Origin: an uncultured Prevotellaceae bacterium | Lineage (GTDB): Bacteria > Bacteroidota > Bacteroidia > Bacteroidales > Bacteroidaceae | DNA length: 64,000 nt | Direction: 5' to 3' | Assembly: GCA_902771785.1 (NCBI GenBank) | Contig: CACXYH010000009.1 | Coordinates: forward strand, 1-64,000 | Shown here: in pieces, positions 18,676 through 29,855 of the stretch | How positions within the stretch are numbered: the stretch's first letter is position 1 | How the letters are laid out: each line of letters opens with the position of its first letter | Program-made: the position numbers and the translations under genes | Notes under the pieces: generated by a model | Database searches by the model: none | What the model was told of the DNA's origin: nothing | The model's input: only the letters and a program-made list of their open reading frames with translations

Positions 18676-20456
18676 GCCAATTCACTTAATTCCAACCATC
18701 GCATCGACTTTTCGTCGAGTTCCTCCTTCAAAAGAGGTAATCGCTTGCTCATCGCCGTAATCTCCTCGACCGAAGTAGTACCTCCACAAAGAGCCTCTTC
18801 TATCCGATGCTGTTCTTCCTCAAGACTTGCAATATCGGCTTCCAGCTGTTCAAGCTCTCGCTTTTCCTTGAAAGAGAGGCGTCGGCGCTGTTCTGGTTTG
18901 TGACTTCTCTTATTGTTTTCTTCCTCGTTGACGACAACAGGACTCTTGATCTTTTCATCTGAGAGCGACAACCATTCGCGATATTGAGTGTAGTTACCAG
19001 GAAAATCCTTAATAACGCCCTGCCCATTAAAGACCAAGAGATGGTCTACGACCTTATCCATAAAATAGCGGTCGTGGCTGACAACAATCACACAGCCGGG
19101 GAAATCCTGAAGATACTCCTCCAGAATTTGCAGGGTAACAATGTCGAGGTCGTTGGTAGGCTCGTCGAGAACAAGGAAATTCGGATTACGCATAAGCACC
19201 GTACAAAGATATAGTTTACGGCGCTCACCTCCGGAGAGTTTACTTACATAGTTATATTGCTGCTCAGGAGTGAAGAGAAAGTATTGCAGCAGCTGAGTAG
19301 CTGTCATATGCCGTCCACCCCCCAAATCGACATAGTCGGCAATATCGCGCACAATATCAATCACTTTCTGACCTTCATTGAACTGCAAACCTTCTTGCGA
19401 GAAATAGCCGAACCGCACAGTATCGCCTATATCGAAGCGCCCGCTGTCTAACGGCTCCAAGCCTAACAACATTTTAATAAATGTAGACTTGCCAGTTCCA
19501 TTATTGCCGACAATCCCCATCTTCTCGAAACGCGAGAAGTTATAGTAAAAGTCTTTAAGTATAACCATGTCGTCGCCAAACTTCTTCGACACGTATTGGC
19601 ACTCAAAGATTTTACTTCCGATATAAACATTTTTCGACTTCAGGCGTATTTGCCGTTCCTCTATACGCTGTTTTGCAACTCGCTGTAAATCATAGAAAGC
19701 ATCCTCGCGGTATTTAGCTTTATGACCACGAGCCTGAGGCTGACGGCGCATCCATTCGAGTTCTGTGCGGTATAGATTGTTTGCACGCGCAATTTCAGCT
19801 CGTTTGTTATCGATACGTTCCTGCCGTTTTTCTAAATAATAAGAATAGTTTCCACGGTAGGTGTAGATGGTGTGGTCGTCAAGTTCAAGTATAACCGAAC
19901 AAACACGATCAAGAAAGAAACGGTCATGGGTCACCATAAGCAACGTTTTATTTCCTCGGGCTAAGAAGCCCTCCAACCATTCTATCATCTCAAGATCCAG
20001 ATGGTTAGTCGGCTCATCGAGAATCAGCAGATCTGGTTCAGTTATCAGCACGTTTGCCAGTGCAACTCGCTTCTGTTGGCCTCCCGACAGCTGACCCATA
20101 GGCTGCTGCAAGTCTCTAATCTTCAGCTGAGTAAGTATTTGCTTAGCTTTAAGTATCTTTTCCGGTGCACCTTCATGATTGAAACAAGCATCAAGCACGC
20201 TCTCTTCCGGATCAAAGACGGGAGATTGTTCCAGAAACCCCACCTTGACACCACGTCGAAAGATGATGCTACCAGAATCATATCCATCTTTACCAGCTAG
20301 CAAGGACAATAGAGTGGACTTGCCTGTACCATTTTTGGCAATCAGCCCCACTTTCTGTCCTTCTGCAATAGAAAAACTTATATCAGTAAAAAGAACAAGT
20401 GCCCCGAACGATTTCGTCAGGTTTATGACTTCGAGATATGGGTTTTCCTTTGCCAC
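18672..20456 (-). CDS. ABC-F family ATPase (Uup-like)
   Basis: Soluble translation-associated ATPase with two nucleotide-binding domains and no membrane domain, 594 residues. Walker A motifs are [14 protein letters not shown] and [14 protein letters not shown]; signatures are [11 protein letters not shown] and [11 protein letters not shown]; Walker B segments end in DEPTNHLD and DEPTNDLD, the ABC-F hallmark. A charged linker (about 220-300) and a C-terminal coiled coil (about 525-590) match the Uup/EttA arrangement. The start is GTG, placed directly after the yihA stop codon (TAAGTG). Confidence 0.93.
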   Translation of the reverse strand: MAKENPYLEVINLTKSFGALVLFTDISFSIAEGQKVGLIAKNGTGKSTLLSLLAGKDGYDSGSIIFRRGVKVGFLEQSPVFDPEESVLDACFNHEGAPEKILKAKQILTQLKIRDLQQPMGQLSGGQQKRVALANVLITEPDLLILDEPTNHLDLEMIEWLEGFLARGNKTLLMVTHDRFFLDRVCSVILELDDHTIYTYRGNYSYYLEKRQERIDNKRAEIARANNLYRTELEWMRRQPQARGHKAKYREDAFYDLQRVAKQRIEERQIRLKSKNVYIGSKIFECQYVSKKFGDDMVILKDFYYNFSRFEKMGIVGNNGTGKSTFIKMLLGLEPLDSGRFDIGDTVRFGYFSQEGLQFNEGQKVIDIVRDIADYVDLGGGRHMTATQLLQYFLFTPEQQYNYVSKLSGGERRKLYLCTVLMRNPNFLVLDEPTNDLDIVTLQILEEYLQDFPGCVIVVSHDRYFMDKVVDHLLVFNGQGVIKDFPGNYTQYREWLSLSDEKIKSPVVVNEEENNKRSHKPEQRRRLSFKEKRELEQLEADIASLEEEQHRIEEALCGGTTSVEEITAMSKRLPLLKEELDEKSMRWLELSELA

Positions 20457-21059
20457 TTATTCTTGAATTGACTGATTGATTTGAGCTATATAATCAAGGA
20501 CCTCCTCTCTTCCTTCCTTATTTTCAGCAGAGGTAACGAAATAAGGGGGCATCTCCTCCCACGTCTCAAGCAGCTTTTTCTCGTATGCATCTACACTTGC
20601 ACGGGCTTTTGCCTTTGTCAGTTTGTCTGCTTTGGTAAAGAGAATAGAGAAAGGAATACAAGACTCACCAAGCCATTGCATAAATTCAAGGTCAATCTTC
20701 TGCGGTTCTAAACGGATATCGACCAGCACGAAGACATTCACCAATTGTTCACGTTGAAGGATATAACCACGTATCATCTGATCGAGACGCTGTACTTCGC
20801 TCTTCGAACGCTTGGCAAATCCATAGCCGGGTAGGTCAACAAGATACCACTCTCTATTAATGATAAAATGGTTTATTAGAAGCGTCTTGCCTGGAGTCGA
20901 CGAGGTCTTGGCGAGTTTCTTGTTGTTAGTAAGCATGTTGATAAGGCTTGACTTGCCTACATTGGAGCGTCCAATGAATGCATACTCAGGCTTAGTATCC
21001 TTAGGACACATACCAACGACGGGCGCACTTATCGTAAACTCAGCAGTCTTAATCAGCAT
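20457..21059 (-). CDS. yihA: Ribosome biogenesis GTP-binding protein YihA/YsxC
   Basis: Essential GTPase of large-subunit maturation, also called EngB. The 200-residue sequence shows G1 [12 protein letters not shown], the switch region TSSTPGKT, G3 [12 protein letters not shown]4 TKADKL and a C-terminal [13 protein letters not shown] (G5). It is 4 nt downstream of the DUF4293 gene, and its stop abuts the GTG start of the ABC-F gene, grouping two ribosome-acting proteins. Confidence 0.96.
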   Translation of the reverse strand: MLIKTAEFTISAPVVGMCPKDTKPEYAFIGRSNVGKSSLINMLTNNKKLAKTSSTPGKTLLINHFIINREWYLVDLPGYGFAKRSKSEVQRLDQMIRGYILQREQLVNVFVLVDIRLEPQKIDLEFMQWLGESCIPFSILFTKADKLTKAKARASVDAYEKKLLETWEEMPPYFVTSAENKEGREEVLDYIAQINQSIQE

Positions 21060-21063
21060 GTTA

Positions 21064-21507
21064 TTATCTTATTCTATCCATTGAACGCACAAGCTTCTCA
21101 TCGGCAATAATGCCTTTCCGTGCCATTAAGATCAAAATTATACCAATAGCAGGCAACACGGCAGGCCATTCCAATGCCAGTTCTCCACCGTTTTGGGTGG
21201 GTAACACGGCAAGGCCGAGATACCAAATTACCAACAAAAGCATGTTCCAAAGGCACATCGTAGCCTGTAATTTGCGCTTCATATACAGGAATACAGCGAC
21301 AATTGACAGTAAAGAAGACAAGAGCAGCACGGCCAACATAGGCCATACTACAAAACTATGAAGTCCTTGTCCGTTACTCAGCCACAGATTGTAGACTCTT
21401 GCTACCACTATTCCATCACTGGTTATCATGCCTATCCGAGTACACATGCACACCACTGTCAGGAGAAAAGCAAGAAGCAAGAAGACTGTTTGCTTACGCT
21501 GTATCAT
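21064..21507 (-). CDS. DUF4293 family membrane protein
   Basis: The 147-residue inner-membrane protein is specific to Bacteroidota. It starts [14 protein letters not shown] and has four hydrophobic helices, with the conserved order of a first short TM, a loop ([11 protein letters not shown]), two central TMs and a last TM ending [16 protein letters not shown]. The function is unknown. It overlaps the rpoZ stop by 4 nt (ATGA), the usual neighbourhood of this family. Confidence 0.88.
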   Translation of the reverse strand: MIQRKQTVFLLLAFLLTVVCMCTRIGMITSDGIVVARVYNLWLSNGQGLHSFVVWPMLAVLLLSSLLSIVAVFLYMKRKLQATMCLWNMLLLVIWYLGLAVLPTQNGGELALEWPAVLPAIGIILILMARKGIIADEKLVRSMDRIR

Positions 21508-21848
21508 AATTCTCCCTGAGTTTGCTGGTTGTCACGTGAGGGGTCGCGATAATAGACCTTACCCTCTATGAACTCTTGAGTTGCAAGCAGTGTGGGTTTC
21601 GGCAAACGCTCGTAGTAGCGAGAAATCTCTATCTGTTCACGATTCTCGAACACCTCCTCGAGGGAATCATTATAAGATGCAAACTCGGCCAGCTTTTTCG
21701 AGAGATCTTCCTTTATCTGTACAGAAATCTGGTTAGCACGTTTTGCAATAATAGCTACGCTTTCATAGATGTTACCTGTATCTTTACAGAGGTCCATGAT
21801 GTTGCGGGTCACGGTATCAACCGGAGCTTTTGATTTTTTGTAGTCCAT
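21504..21848 (-). CDS. rpoZ: RNA polymerase omega subunit, Bacteroidota type
   Basis: Small RNA polymerase assembly subunit (Rpb6/omega-like), 114 residues. It begins MDYKKSKAPVDTVTRNIMDL and carries the omega-like segment GNIYESVAIIAKRANQISVQIKEDL, followed by a lineage-specific tail that ends with the PKPTLLATQEFIEGKVYYRDP segment. The gene follows bamD by 34 nt in the same operon, as in other Bacteroidota. Confidence 0.88.
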   Translation of the reverse strand: MDYKKSKAPVDTVTRNIMDLCKDTGNIYESVAIIAKRANQISVQIKEDLSKKLAEFASYNDSLEEVFENREQIEISRYYERLPKPTLLATQEFIEGKVYYRDPSRDNQQTQGEL

Positions 21849-21882
21849 TGTATAAAATTATGTTTTTAATTTATTATTTGTC

Positions 21883-22710
21883 CTAGTCTCTTGTCACTTT
21901 CTTGCACTTGGCAATATACTTTTCAGCAAGTTCTACTTCCTTCGAATCCGGATACTCATTCAAGAAGCCATAGCATTCATCTTCAGCATCACGGTAGCGC
22001 TCTAATCTACGTTCTTCCGAGGAATTTTCTGCCAGTTCGAACTTACTTTTCATGATAAGCAACGAAAAGTCTTTGCGCAGACTGCTGAAAGGATAGGTCT
22101 TCAACGCGTTTTGGGCAGTGATGATACAAGCTGTATAATTACTCTCATTGCCAGAGTTAATGTTACCGAAGTATCCACCCAAGTTATAATATAGTTGAGC
22201 CGAAAGCAGCTCTTTCATTATGAGCTTGTCTTGAAGTTCAAACAATTTTGTCTGAGCCCTAGAACGCCACCTAGAATCGGGATAATAGTCAAGGAACTGC
22301 TGATAAGCATTAATAGCGCCGATAGTTGGCGACTGATCGAGTCGAGGTTCCGGAGCACTTTCATAGAGTGCTTCTCCTACATAGAAGGAAGCCTCTTCTG
22401 CATAAATGCCTTTCGGATATGTCTGATGATACTTCTTGAAAGTTTCCGATGCCGACTCAAAATCGCCACTCATAAACTGCGCCTTACCAAGCATATAGAG
22501 ACTTTCCTCTGCCTCGTCGGAACCTTTCTTGGCAGTAATTAGCCCCTCGAGCAATGCTACCGCCTTTAAATACTTCTGCTGAGCAAAGCACTGCTTGGCA
22601 TATTCATAACGGTAATCATTGTCAACTGACTTGTAAACCTTGTTAAATTCGCCAGCGCAACTGCACAACAACGCAGCCATACCGGCAATCAAAAATATTG
22701 TTTTCCTCAT
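21883..22710 (-). CDS. bamD: Outer-membrane assembly lipoprotein BamD
   Basis: TPR-repeat lipoprotein of the BAM complex that inserts beta-barrel proteins in the outer membrane. The start at 22710 (MRKTIFLIAG) gives a clean lipoprotein signal with lipobox LCSC (C18); a longer frame to 22734 would overlap the promoter. Helical TPR pairs run through about 25-265, for example YEYAKQCFAQQKYLKAVALLE and GDFESASETFKKYHQTYPKG. It is the first gene of a ten-gene minus-strand operon ending at the mgtC-like gene. Confidence 0.94.
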   Translation of the reverse strand: MRKTIFLIAGMAALLCSCAGEFNKVYKSVDNDYRYEYAKQCFAQQKYLKAVALLEGLITAKKGSDEAEESLYMLGKAQFMSGDFESASETFKKYHQTYPKGIYAEEASFYVGEALYESAPEPRLDQSPTIGAINAYQQFLDYYPDSRWRSRAQTKLFELQDKLIMKELLSAQLYYNLGGYFGNINSGNESNYTACIITAQNALKTYPFSSLRKDFSLLIMKSKFELAENSSEERRLERYRDAEDECYGFLNEYPDSKEVELAEKYIAKCKKVTRD

Positions 22711-22731
22711 TATTATCTTGAAATTGACGTG

Positions 22732-22762
22732 CAAAGGTACGCATTTTTAAGCAAAGAACAAA
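22732..22762 (-). promoter_or_regulatory. Promoter of the bamD operon
   Basis: On the minus strand TTTG (22762-22759), a 19-nt spacer, then TACCTTTG (22739-22732): a full -33/-7 consensus match, about 22 nt before the bamD ATG. Confidence 0.85.
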
Positions 22763-22813
22763 GCGATTATATATTTTTTAACCGCAAAATATGTAGTTTT
22801 CACTAATTATTTG

Positions 22814-22821
22814 TAATTTTG
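22814..22821 (+). promoter_or_regulatory. -7 element of uvrB
   Basis: TAATTTTG lies only 14 nt before the uvrB start codon, predicting a very short leader. No clear -33 TTTG is present at the expected distance. Confidence 0.6.
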
Positions 22822-22835
22822 CAAGCGAAAACGTT

Positions 22836-24866
22836 ATGGGAAACTTCAAACTAACATCAAAATACAAGCCTACAGGCGACCAGCCCGAGGCTATCAGACA
22901 ATTAACGGAAGGCGTGAAACGCGGCGACCGGGCACAGGTTTTGCTTGGCGTCACGGGCTCTGGTAAAACTTTTACAATGGCAAACGTCATTGCAAATGTA
23001 AATCGACCCACTCTTATTCTTAGTCACAACAAGACTTTGGCCGCACAGCTCTACGACGAAATGAAAGGGTTCTTCCCTGATAATGCTGTTGAGTATTATG
23101 TAAGTTATTATGACTACTACCAGCCAGAAGCATACCTTCCACATACTGACACATACATCGAAAAGGACTTAGCAATCAACGAAGAGATAGACAGACTTAG
23201 ACTAAGCGCAGTAAGCAGCTTACTTTCAGGAAGAAAAGACGTGGTTGTTGTATCTTCAGTTTCGTGTATCTATGGAATGGGGTCACCTGTTGCACTCCAG
23301 GAAAACGTAATTGAATTAAAACAAGGTTGCAAACTTGAGCGCAACGCTTTGTTAAGAAAATTAGTGCAGGCACTTTACACTCGAAACGACCTGACTCTTG
23401 AACGAGGAAACTTTCGAGTCAAAGGCGATACGGTAGATATTTACATGGCCTATAACGAGATGGTGCTGCGCATTACTTTTTGGGACGATGAGATCGACTC
23501 GATTGAAGAACTCGACCCCGTGACGCTCGACCGGCTCGGACGTTATGCCGAATACAGGCTTTATCCTGCCAACTTATTCATGACCTCACAAGAACAGACC
23601 AACAAGGCTATCCATGATATTCAGGACGATCTTACGAAACAAGTAGCTTATTTTGAAGAACTTGGCGATGAGATTAAAGCACAGCGCATTAAGGAGCGTG
23701 TAGAATATGACATGGAAATGATAAAGGAATTGGGACACTGTTCTGGTATTGAAAACTACTCGCGCTACTTCGACGGAAGACAGGCTGGCGAGCGTCCCTA
23801 TTGCTTGTTAGATTTCTTTCCCGATGATTTTTTACTCTTTATCGACGAAAGCCATGTCTCCGTTCCACAAATCGGAGCCATGTATGGAGGCGACCGTGCT
23901 CGTAAAAGCAATCTGGTTGAATATGGTTTCCGGCTACCTGCAGCTTTCGATAACCGTCCCCTGACATTCGAGGAATTTCAGCAAGAAACGAATCAGGTCA
24001 TCTATGTTTCTGCGACTCCTGCCGACTTCGAGTTGCAGGAGGCTGAAGGTGTTGTCGTTGATCAAGTTATCCGTCCCACAGGTCTGCTCGACCCAGAAAT
24101 CGAAGTACGCCCCTCAGAAAATCAGATTGACGATCTTTTAGAAGAAATACGCATCAGGACAGAACGACATGAACGCGTTCTAGTAACCACCCTGACAAAG
24201 CGGATGGCTGAGGAACTGACCGAATATCTGATGGACCACGGTGTTCAGACTGCTTATATTCACAGTGACGTAGCCACACTCGACCGAGTAAAAATACTTG
24301 AAGACCTAAGGAACGGTGTTTACGACGTACTCGTTGGCGTAAACTTGCTGCGCGAAGGCCTCGACTTGCCAGAGGTTTCCTTGGTGGCAATCCTCGATGC
24401 CGATAAGGAAGGATTCCTGCGTTCGCACCGAAGCCTAACACAAACGGCTGGTCGTGCTGCCCGAAATGTCAACGGAAAAGTTATCATGTATGCCGACACC
24501 ATTACGCAGTCAATGCAGTTAACCATTGACGAAACCACTCGCCGTCGCATTAAACAGATGCATTACAACGAACAACACGGCATCACTCCGACACAAATTG
24601 TAAAGACTCTTAAACAGAGTAGACTGAGTAAGGATGACAGTTCTGACATAAAAGAACTAAAACGTGCAGCCCTTAACACGCAAGATACCACAATCGACCT
24701 GGCTGCCGACCCAATTGTGGAGCGTATGACACGACCGCAAATGGAAAAACTGATAGAGGAAACGACTCGACGAATGAAAGAGGCCGCCAAGCAACTTGAC
24801 TTCTTGCAGGCAGCACAGTATCGTGACGAGATACTAAAACTGCAAAAGGAACTGGAGTTGAAATAA
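22836..24866 (+). CDS. uvrB: Excinuclease ABC subunit UvrB
   Basis: Damage-verifying helicase-like subunit of nucleotide excision repair, 676 residues (normal length). Features in order: Walker A GVTGSGKTFTMANV (about 38-51), the DNA-clamping beta-hairpin YYDYYQPEAYLPHTDTYI (about 90-107), the DEXH-like LLFIDESHVSVPQ, helicase motifs VSATPADFE and QTAGRAARNVNGKVI, and a C-terminal UVR motif (KQLDFLQAAQYRDEI) that contacts UvrC. It is divergent from bamD, and 40 nt separate it from the TonB receptor downstream. Confidence 0.98.
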   Translation: MGNFKLTSKYKPTGDQPEAIRQLTEGVKRGDRAQVLLGVTGSGKTFTMANVIANVNRPTLILSHNKTLAAQLYDEMKGFFPDNAVEYYVSYYDYYQPEAYLPHTDTYIEKDLAINEEIDRLRLSAVSSLLSGRKDVVVVSSVSCIYGMGSPVALQENVIELKQGCKLERNALLRKLVQALYTRNDLTLERGNFRVKGDTVDIYMAYNEMVLRITFWDDEIDSIEELDPVTLDRLGRYAEYRLYPANLFMTSQEQTNKAIHDIQDDLTKQVAYFEELGDEIKAQRIKERVEYDMEMIKELGHCSGIENYSRYFDGRQAGERPYCLLDFFPDDFLLFIDESHVSVPQIGAMYGGDRARKSNLVEYGFRLPAAFDNRPLTFEEFQQETNQVIYVSATPADFELQEAEGVVVDQVIRPTGLLDPEIEVRPSENQIDDLLEEIRIRTERHERVLVTTLTKRMAEELTEYLMDHGVQTAYIHSDVATLDRVKILEDLRNGVYDVLVGVNLLREGLDLPEVSLVAILDADKEGFLRSHRSLTQTAGRAARNVNGKVIMYADTITQSMQLTIDETTRRRIKQMHYNEQHGITPTQIVKTLKQSRLSKDDSSDIKELKRAALNTQDTTIDLAADPIVERMTRPQMEKLIEETTRRMKEAAKQLDFLQAAQYRDEILKLQKELELK

Positions 24867-24906
24867 GGTCTTACAATATTTGCCCACTTTCATCGTTATA
24901 AAAAAG

Positions 24907-27285
24907 ATGAAGATTCATTTCCACTTACACAGGCTCTTAGTGCTAACCATGTTTATCATAGCTAGCATCGATGTGTTTGCTCAGTCGTTCACGCTGAAAG
25001 GACGCGTTACCGACGATGAGGGTAATGCGCTTGAACTGGCCACTGTTAGTTGCATTGAACAGGCAAAAGTAACAATGACCAACCTGAAGGGTGAGTTTAT
25101 GTTAACACTCCAATCTAAAGATTCGGTTGTTGTCAAGTTCTCTATGGTGGGATACCAACCACGTACACGTACACTTCGCAAACCGAAAGGAACACAAACA
25201 TTACAAATACAGATGCATGCCGGGCTACAACTGGGCGAGGTAACCGCTGTAGAGCGACGGCGCCAAACCGACCAGATGCAGCAAATTGACCTGAAAGCAC
25301 TACAAGGAACTCCTACGTCTAGCGGTAACGCTGTAGAAGAACTCATTCAACAACAGGCTGGTGTGTCGACTCATAATGAGCTTTCGAGCCAATACAACGT
25401 TCGAGGCGGCTCTTTCGACGAAAATTCGGTATATATAAATGGTGTTGAAGTCTATCGTCCCTTACTCATTCGAAGCGGTCAACAGGAAGGGCTATCGGTC
25501 ATTAACCCCGATATGGTAGGCCAAGTTGGGTTCTCAAGTGGGGGCTTCTCAGCTAAATATGGCGACAAGATGTCATCGGCACTTGATATCACTTACAAAC
25601 AACCAAAGCAATTGGAAGCCGCAGCCATGGCCTCGCTGCTCGGAGCCAGTGCATATGTTGGCATGTCAACCAAAAAGATTTCCATGAGCCACGGCCTAAG
25701 GTATAAAACTAATCGCTATTTACTTGGTTCGCTCGAAACAACAGGAGAATACAAGCCAAACTTCTTTGACTATCAAGTGTTCTTTACTTATAAACCCAAT
25801 GCACGATGGACATTTGACTTGTTAGGAAACATATCGGAAAACCACTACAACTTCAAACCTAAAGATCGTGAGACATCATTTGGAACGATGGAGGACGTGA
25901 AAACATTTCGCGTGTATTTCGACGGTCAGGAGAAAGACCTATTTCGAACCTTCTTCGGCTCTGCTGCGCTGACAAGACTTTTGGGCGATAGCACGCAAGT
26001 AAAACTTCTATGGTCAGCCTTCACCACGAAGGAGCAAGAGCGATATGACATTCAGGGACAATACTGGCTTGACGATGCGCAAACCACTGAACAACTTGGA
26101 GTTGGCACCTATATGGAGCATGCACGCAACTATTTGACAGCTCGCGTACAAAGCGTGAAACTCACGGCCGAAAAAAGAACCAAGAAACATTTCTTCGAGG
26201 CTGGTGTAACAATGAAATGGGAATACGTTAAAGAGCAGAGCCGCGAGTGGGAAATGCGCGATTCAAGTGGTTATAGCATCCCCCACACAGGAAACAGGCT
26301 CGACCTGATTTACACGTTGTCGTCAAAACAAAGCATGAGTAGCCATCGATTGGAAGCCTATTTGCAAGATACCTATAAATGGAACCGTGGCGAGTCATTC
26401 TACACGCTGAACTACGGACTCCGCTTTGCCCGATGGTCGTTCAACAGTGAAGCCATCCTGTCGCCACGAGTGTCGTTTGCGATTGTACCCGCATGGAATC
26501 AGGACGTTACACTACGTTTTGCTACAGGACTTTATTATCAAGCACCATTCTATAAAGAGCTGCGCGACACAACTACTCAGGCTAACGTCACTGTAGTAAA
26601 ACTTAATAATCATATCAAAAGCCAGCAGTCGTTGCAGTTCTTGGCAGCCTTTGATTTTCGTTTCAAACATGGTGGACGCCCTTTCAAGTTTTCGGCCGAA
26701 GCCTATTATAAGGCGCTCTCAAACCTTATCCCCTACAACGTGCAAAATGTAAAGGTGACCTACTACGGCGAAAATCTTTGTTCTGGCTACGCAGCAGGCC
26801 TCGACATGAAACTCTATGGCGAGTTTGTTCCTGGTACCGACTCTTGGCTCAGTTTGTCGCTCATGCGCACACAGCAAAAGATGAATGGGCAGTGGGTACC
26901 ATTACCTACTGACCAGCGATGGGGAGTAAACCTGCATTTCACTGACTATTTCCCAGGAACAGAACGCTGGAAGATGACACTGAGGTTGGCTTTTGCTGAC
27001 GGTCTGCCATTCGGAGCGCCCCACCGTGGACTCGAAATACAGAATTTCCGGGCACCAGCCTATAAACGGGCCGACATCGGAATGAGCTATTTGGCCTATA
27101 AGAACACCAAGAAGACAGGCTTTGACCTTCGTAACGTATGGATTGAGCTTGACTGTCTGAATCTGTTTGGCATTTCAAACGTAAGCGGTTACTATTGGGT
27201 TACTGATGTTGCCTCGCGGCAATGGGCAGTTCCGAATTATCTGACAGGACGACAAATCAACGGAAGAGTTATCGTTGAGTTCTGA
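24907..27285 (+). CDS. TonB-dependent outer-membrane receptor
   Basis: Active outer-membrane importer of 792 residues with a signal peptide ending VFAQ. An N-terminal carboxypeptidase-regulatory-like beta-sandwich (about 22-110, FTLKGRVTDDEGNALELATV) is followed by a plug domain (QQAGVSTHNELSSQYNVRGG) and a long beta-barrel ending in an aromatic VIVEF. No SusD partner is adjacent, so it is not a standard glycan-utilisation pair; the ligand cannot be inferred. The ATG at 24907 gives the proper signal sequence; a start at 24880 would add a poor N-terminus. Confidence 0.92.
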   Translation: MKIHFHLHRLLVLTMFIIASIDVFAQSFTLKGRVTDDEGNALELATVSCIEQAKVTMTNLKGEFMLTLQSKDSVVVKFSMVGYQPRTRTLRKPKGTQTLQIQMHAGLQLGEVTAVERRRQTDQMQQIDLKALQGTPTSSGNAVEELIQQQAGVSTHNELSSQYNVRGGSFDENSVYINGVEVYRPLLIRSGQQEGLSVINPDMVGQVGFSSGGFSAKYGDKMSSALDITYKQPKQLEAAAMASLLGASAYVGMSTKKISMSHGLRYKTNRYLLGSLETTGEYKPNFFDYQVFFTYKPNARWTFDLLGNISENHYNFKPKDRETSFGTMEDVKTFRVYFDGQEKDLFRTFFGSAALTRLLGDSTQVKLLWSAFTTKEQERYDIQGQYWLDDAQTTEQLGVGTYMEHARNYLTARVQSVKLTAEKRTKKHFFEAGVTMKWEYVKEQSREWEMRDSSGYSIPHTGNRLDLIYTLSSKQSMSSHRLEAYLQDTYKWNRGESFYTLNYGLRFARWSFNSEAILSPRVSFAIVPAWNQDVTLRFATGLYYQAPFYKELRDTTTQANVTVVKLNNHIKSQQSLQFLAAFDFRFKHGGRPFKFSAEAYYKALSNLIPYNVQNVKVTYYGENLCSGYAAGLDMKLYGEFVPGTDSWLSLSLMRTQQKMNGQWVPLPTDQRWGVNLHFTDYFPGTERWKMTLRLAFADGLPFGAPHRGLEIQNFRAPAYKRADIGMSYLAYKNTKKTGFDLRNVWIELDCLNLFGISNVSGYYWVTDVASRQWAVPNYLTGRQINGRVIVEF

Positions 27286-27354
27286 AAAGTCCCAAGGTAC
27301 GCATATTATATAGTTAATCTTTGCCAAAACGTTTCTGTTATTCAGCTTTTTTTG

Positions 27355-27362
27355 TAACTTTG
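27355..27362 (+). promoter_or_regulatory. -7 element of the lon operon
   Basis: TAACTTTG with a weak -33 (TTTC at 27332-27335) places the transcript start near 27369 and argues against the upstream in-frame ATG at 27321. Confidence 0.65.
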
Positions 27363-27392
27363 CACCCCAATATGGATTGCATTAGATTTACA

Positions 27393-29855
27393 ATGAGTAA
27401 CGATAGTCAGAATAACAGGGCATTCTCTATGATTGCCGACATTGAAGGAGACCTTATTGATTTAATGGGAACAGAGGCACCCGAAGAGGTGCCCATACTT
27501 GCTGTTAGGAACCTCGTTCTATTTCCGGGAGTAGTATCGCCCATTCTTATTGGACGTGAAGCAAGCATGACACTTGTAAGGCGTGCCGAAAAGAAAGGTT
27601 CAATTATTGGTGTAGTTACGCAAATTGACCCCGAAGTAGAATATCCTCACAAAGAAGACCTATTCGAATATGGTGTTTACGCCAAAATAGTTAAAGAGCT
27701 GACCTTGCCCAACGGCAATGTTACTGCCATCGTCCAAGGATTGGGGCGTTTGCAATTACTCGACATCACCAGTACTTCACCTTATCTCACTGGCCGTGTC
27801 AAATTAAACCCTGAAATACAACCGGAACCGAACGACCGCGAATGGAAGACTGCTATAGAAGGTCTCCGACAGAAGGTTAACGAATATATCAACATTACGG
27901 AAGAAATACCCGACGAAGCCATATTTGCCATACAGAACATTCACAATAATGCCATGGCACTTAACTTCGTATGCTCAAACATGCCTTTCAGCGCTAAAGA
28001 GAAAATGTATCTCTTGAAAATGGAGTCTATGAAGGAGCGGCTCTTCGGAACCATGAAGGCACTGAACCGTGAAATCAACTTACAGAACCTGAAGGCGGAT
28101 ATTCGCAACAAGACCCGAGAGGATATCGACGAGCAGCAAAAGAACTATTTCCTGCAACAGCAAATCAAGAACCTGCAAGCAGAAATAGGCAACGAATCGA
28201 GTCCAGAGAAGGCCGAGCTACTTCGGAAAGCAAGAACAAAGAAATGGTCGGATGAGACTGCGAAAGTATTCTTCAAGGAGGTCGACAAACTGGACAACTT
28301 GTCGCCTCAGAGTCCGGATTTTAATGTGCAGCTGAACTATCTGCAAACTTTCATATCGCTTCCCTGGAACGAATATACTAAGGACGACCTGAACTTAGGT
28401 CGAGCTCAAAAGATATTAGACCGCGACCACTACGGCATGGAGAAAGTGAAGGAACGCATTCTCGAATACATGGCCGTCCTGTCGCTGCGTGGCGACTTGA
28501 AGAGTCCCATTCTCTGTCTTTATGGCCCTCCGGGCGTGGGAAAGACTTCGCTCGGCAAATCGATTGCTGCAGCCATGAAGCGCAAGTACGTACGGATGTC
28601 GTTGGGAGGACTGCACGATGAAGCCGAGATACGCGGACACCGCCGCACCTACATCGGCGCTATGCCCGGACGCATTATTAAGAGTATTCAGAAAGCAGGC
28701 TCGAGCAATCCAGTTTTCATCTTAGACGAGATAGACAAGGTGACGCAGGCTACTGTCAATGGAGACCCTGCCTCGGCTCTGCTTGAAGTGCTTGACCCCG
28801 AGCAAAACAATGCCTTCCACGACAACTATCTCGATGCAGACTATGATCTTTCTAAGGTTCTCTTTATCGCAACGGCCAACAACCTAAGCACTATTCCGCG
28901 TCCCCTACTCGACCGTATGGAGATTATAGAAGTGAGTGGCTACATCACCGAAGAAAAGATAGAGATAGCAAAGCGGCACTTAATTCCTCGCGAACTGGAG
29001 AACACCGGACTGAAAACGCTCAAGGACCTACCCAAGTTCGGCAAGGCAACCATTGAGAAAATCGTGGAGCAATACACCCGTGAAAGTGGAGTGCGCCAGT
29101 TAGAGAAACAAATCAACAAAGCCATGCGCAAGCTGGCATACAAACGGCAGTTGGAGGGTAAAATCGATAACTGGAAAATCTCCCCCGACAAACTAGAAGA
29201 CTTGCTTGGCAAGCCGCCTTTCTATCGCGACATATACCAAGGAAACAGTTATGCTGGTGTGGTCACCGGATTAGCATGGACAAGCGTTGGCGGCGAAATA
29301 CTCTTCATAGAGACATCACTTTCCAAAGGCAAAGGCTCGAAGCTCACGCTGACAGGTAATCTGGGCGATGTGATGAAGGAAAGTGCCGTTCTGGCATTGG
29401 AGTATGTAAAGGCACATGCTGACGTGCTCAATATCGACTACCGCATCTTCGACAACTGGAACATACACATCCACGTGCCAGAAGGAGCCACCCCCAAGGA
29501 CGGCCCTTCTGCTGGCATCACCATTGCTACCAGCATCGCCTCTGCACTCACCCAGCGCAAGGTTCGCAAGAACACCGCCATGACGGGTGAAATCACTTTG
29601 CGTGGTAAGGTGCTTCCTGTAGGAGGCATTAAGGAAAAGATACTGGCAGCCAAGCGCGCAGGCATCACCGATATTGTGATGTGTCAGGAGAATGAGAAAG
29701 ACATCAACGAAATCCCAGAGGTTTACCTGAAGGGGGTCACCTTCCACTATGTTGAGAACGTGCAAGATGTTTGGGCTTTTGCACTAACGAACGAGATAGT
29801 TGACAATCCCCTGAATTTCGAAATCAAGGACGAAGAAGAGAAAGAGAGCAAATGA
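27393..29855 (+). CDS. lon: ATP-dependent protease La (Lon)
   Basis: Cytoplasmic AAA+ serine protease that degrades misfolded and regulatory proteins, about 820 residues. It has an N-terminal substrate-recognition domain ([18 protein letters not shown]), a coiled coil, the AAA+ module with Walker [14 protein letters not shown] (about 377) and Walker [10 protein letters not shown], and a protease domain with the catalytic Ser in [10 protein letters not shown] (about 705) and Lys in [14 protein letters not shown] (about 748). The ATG at 27393 is preferred; 27372 is possible, and 27321 lies upstream of the promoter. The stop overlaps tgt. Confidence 0.96.
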   Translation: MSNDSQNNRAFSMIADIEGDLIDLMGTEAPEEVPILAVRNLVLFPGVVSPILIGREASMTLVRRAEKKGSIIGVVTQIDPEVEYPHKEDLFEYGVYAKIVKELTLPNGNVTAIVQGLGRLQLLDITSTSPYLTGRVKLNPEIQPEPNDREWKTAIEGLRQKVNEYINITEEIPDEAIFAIQNIHNNAMALNFVCSNMPFSAKEKMYLLKMESMKERLFGTMKALNREINLQNLKADIRNKTREDIDEQQKNYFLQQQIKNLQAEIGNESSPEKAELLRKARTKKWSDETAKVFFKEVDKLDNLSPQSPDFNVQLNYLQTFISLPWNEYTKDDLNLGRAQKILDRDHYGMEKVKERILEYMAVLSLRGDLKSPILCLYGPPGVGKTSLGKSIAAAMKRKYVRMSLGGLHDEAEIRGHRRTYIGAMPGRIIKSIQKAGSSNPVFILDEIDKVTQATVNGDPASALLEVLDPEQNNAFHDNYLDADYDLSKVLFIATANNLSTIPRPLLDRMEIIEVSGYITEEKIEIAKRHLIPRELENTGLKTLKDLPKFGKATIEKIVEQYTRESGVRQLEKQINKAMRKLAYKRQLEGKIDNWKISPDKLEDLLGKPPFYRDIYQGNSYAGVVTGLAWTSVGGEILFIETSLSKGKGSKLTLTGNLGDVMKESAVLALEYVKAHADVLNIDYRIFDNWNIHIHVPEGATPKDGPSAGITIATSIASALTQRKVRKNTAMTGEITLRGKVLPVGGIKEKILAAKRAGITDIVMCQENEKDINEIPEVYLKGVTFHYVENVQDVWAFALTNEIVDNPLNFEIKDEEEKESK

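Noticed and set aside
27321..27323. ATG at 27321 as the lon start
   Set aside because: It lies upstream of a good -7 element (27355-27362), and its encoded extension has no Lon similarity.
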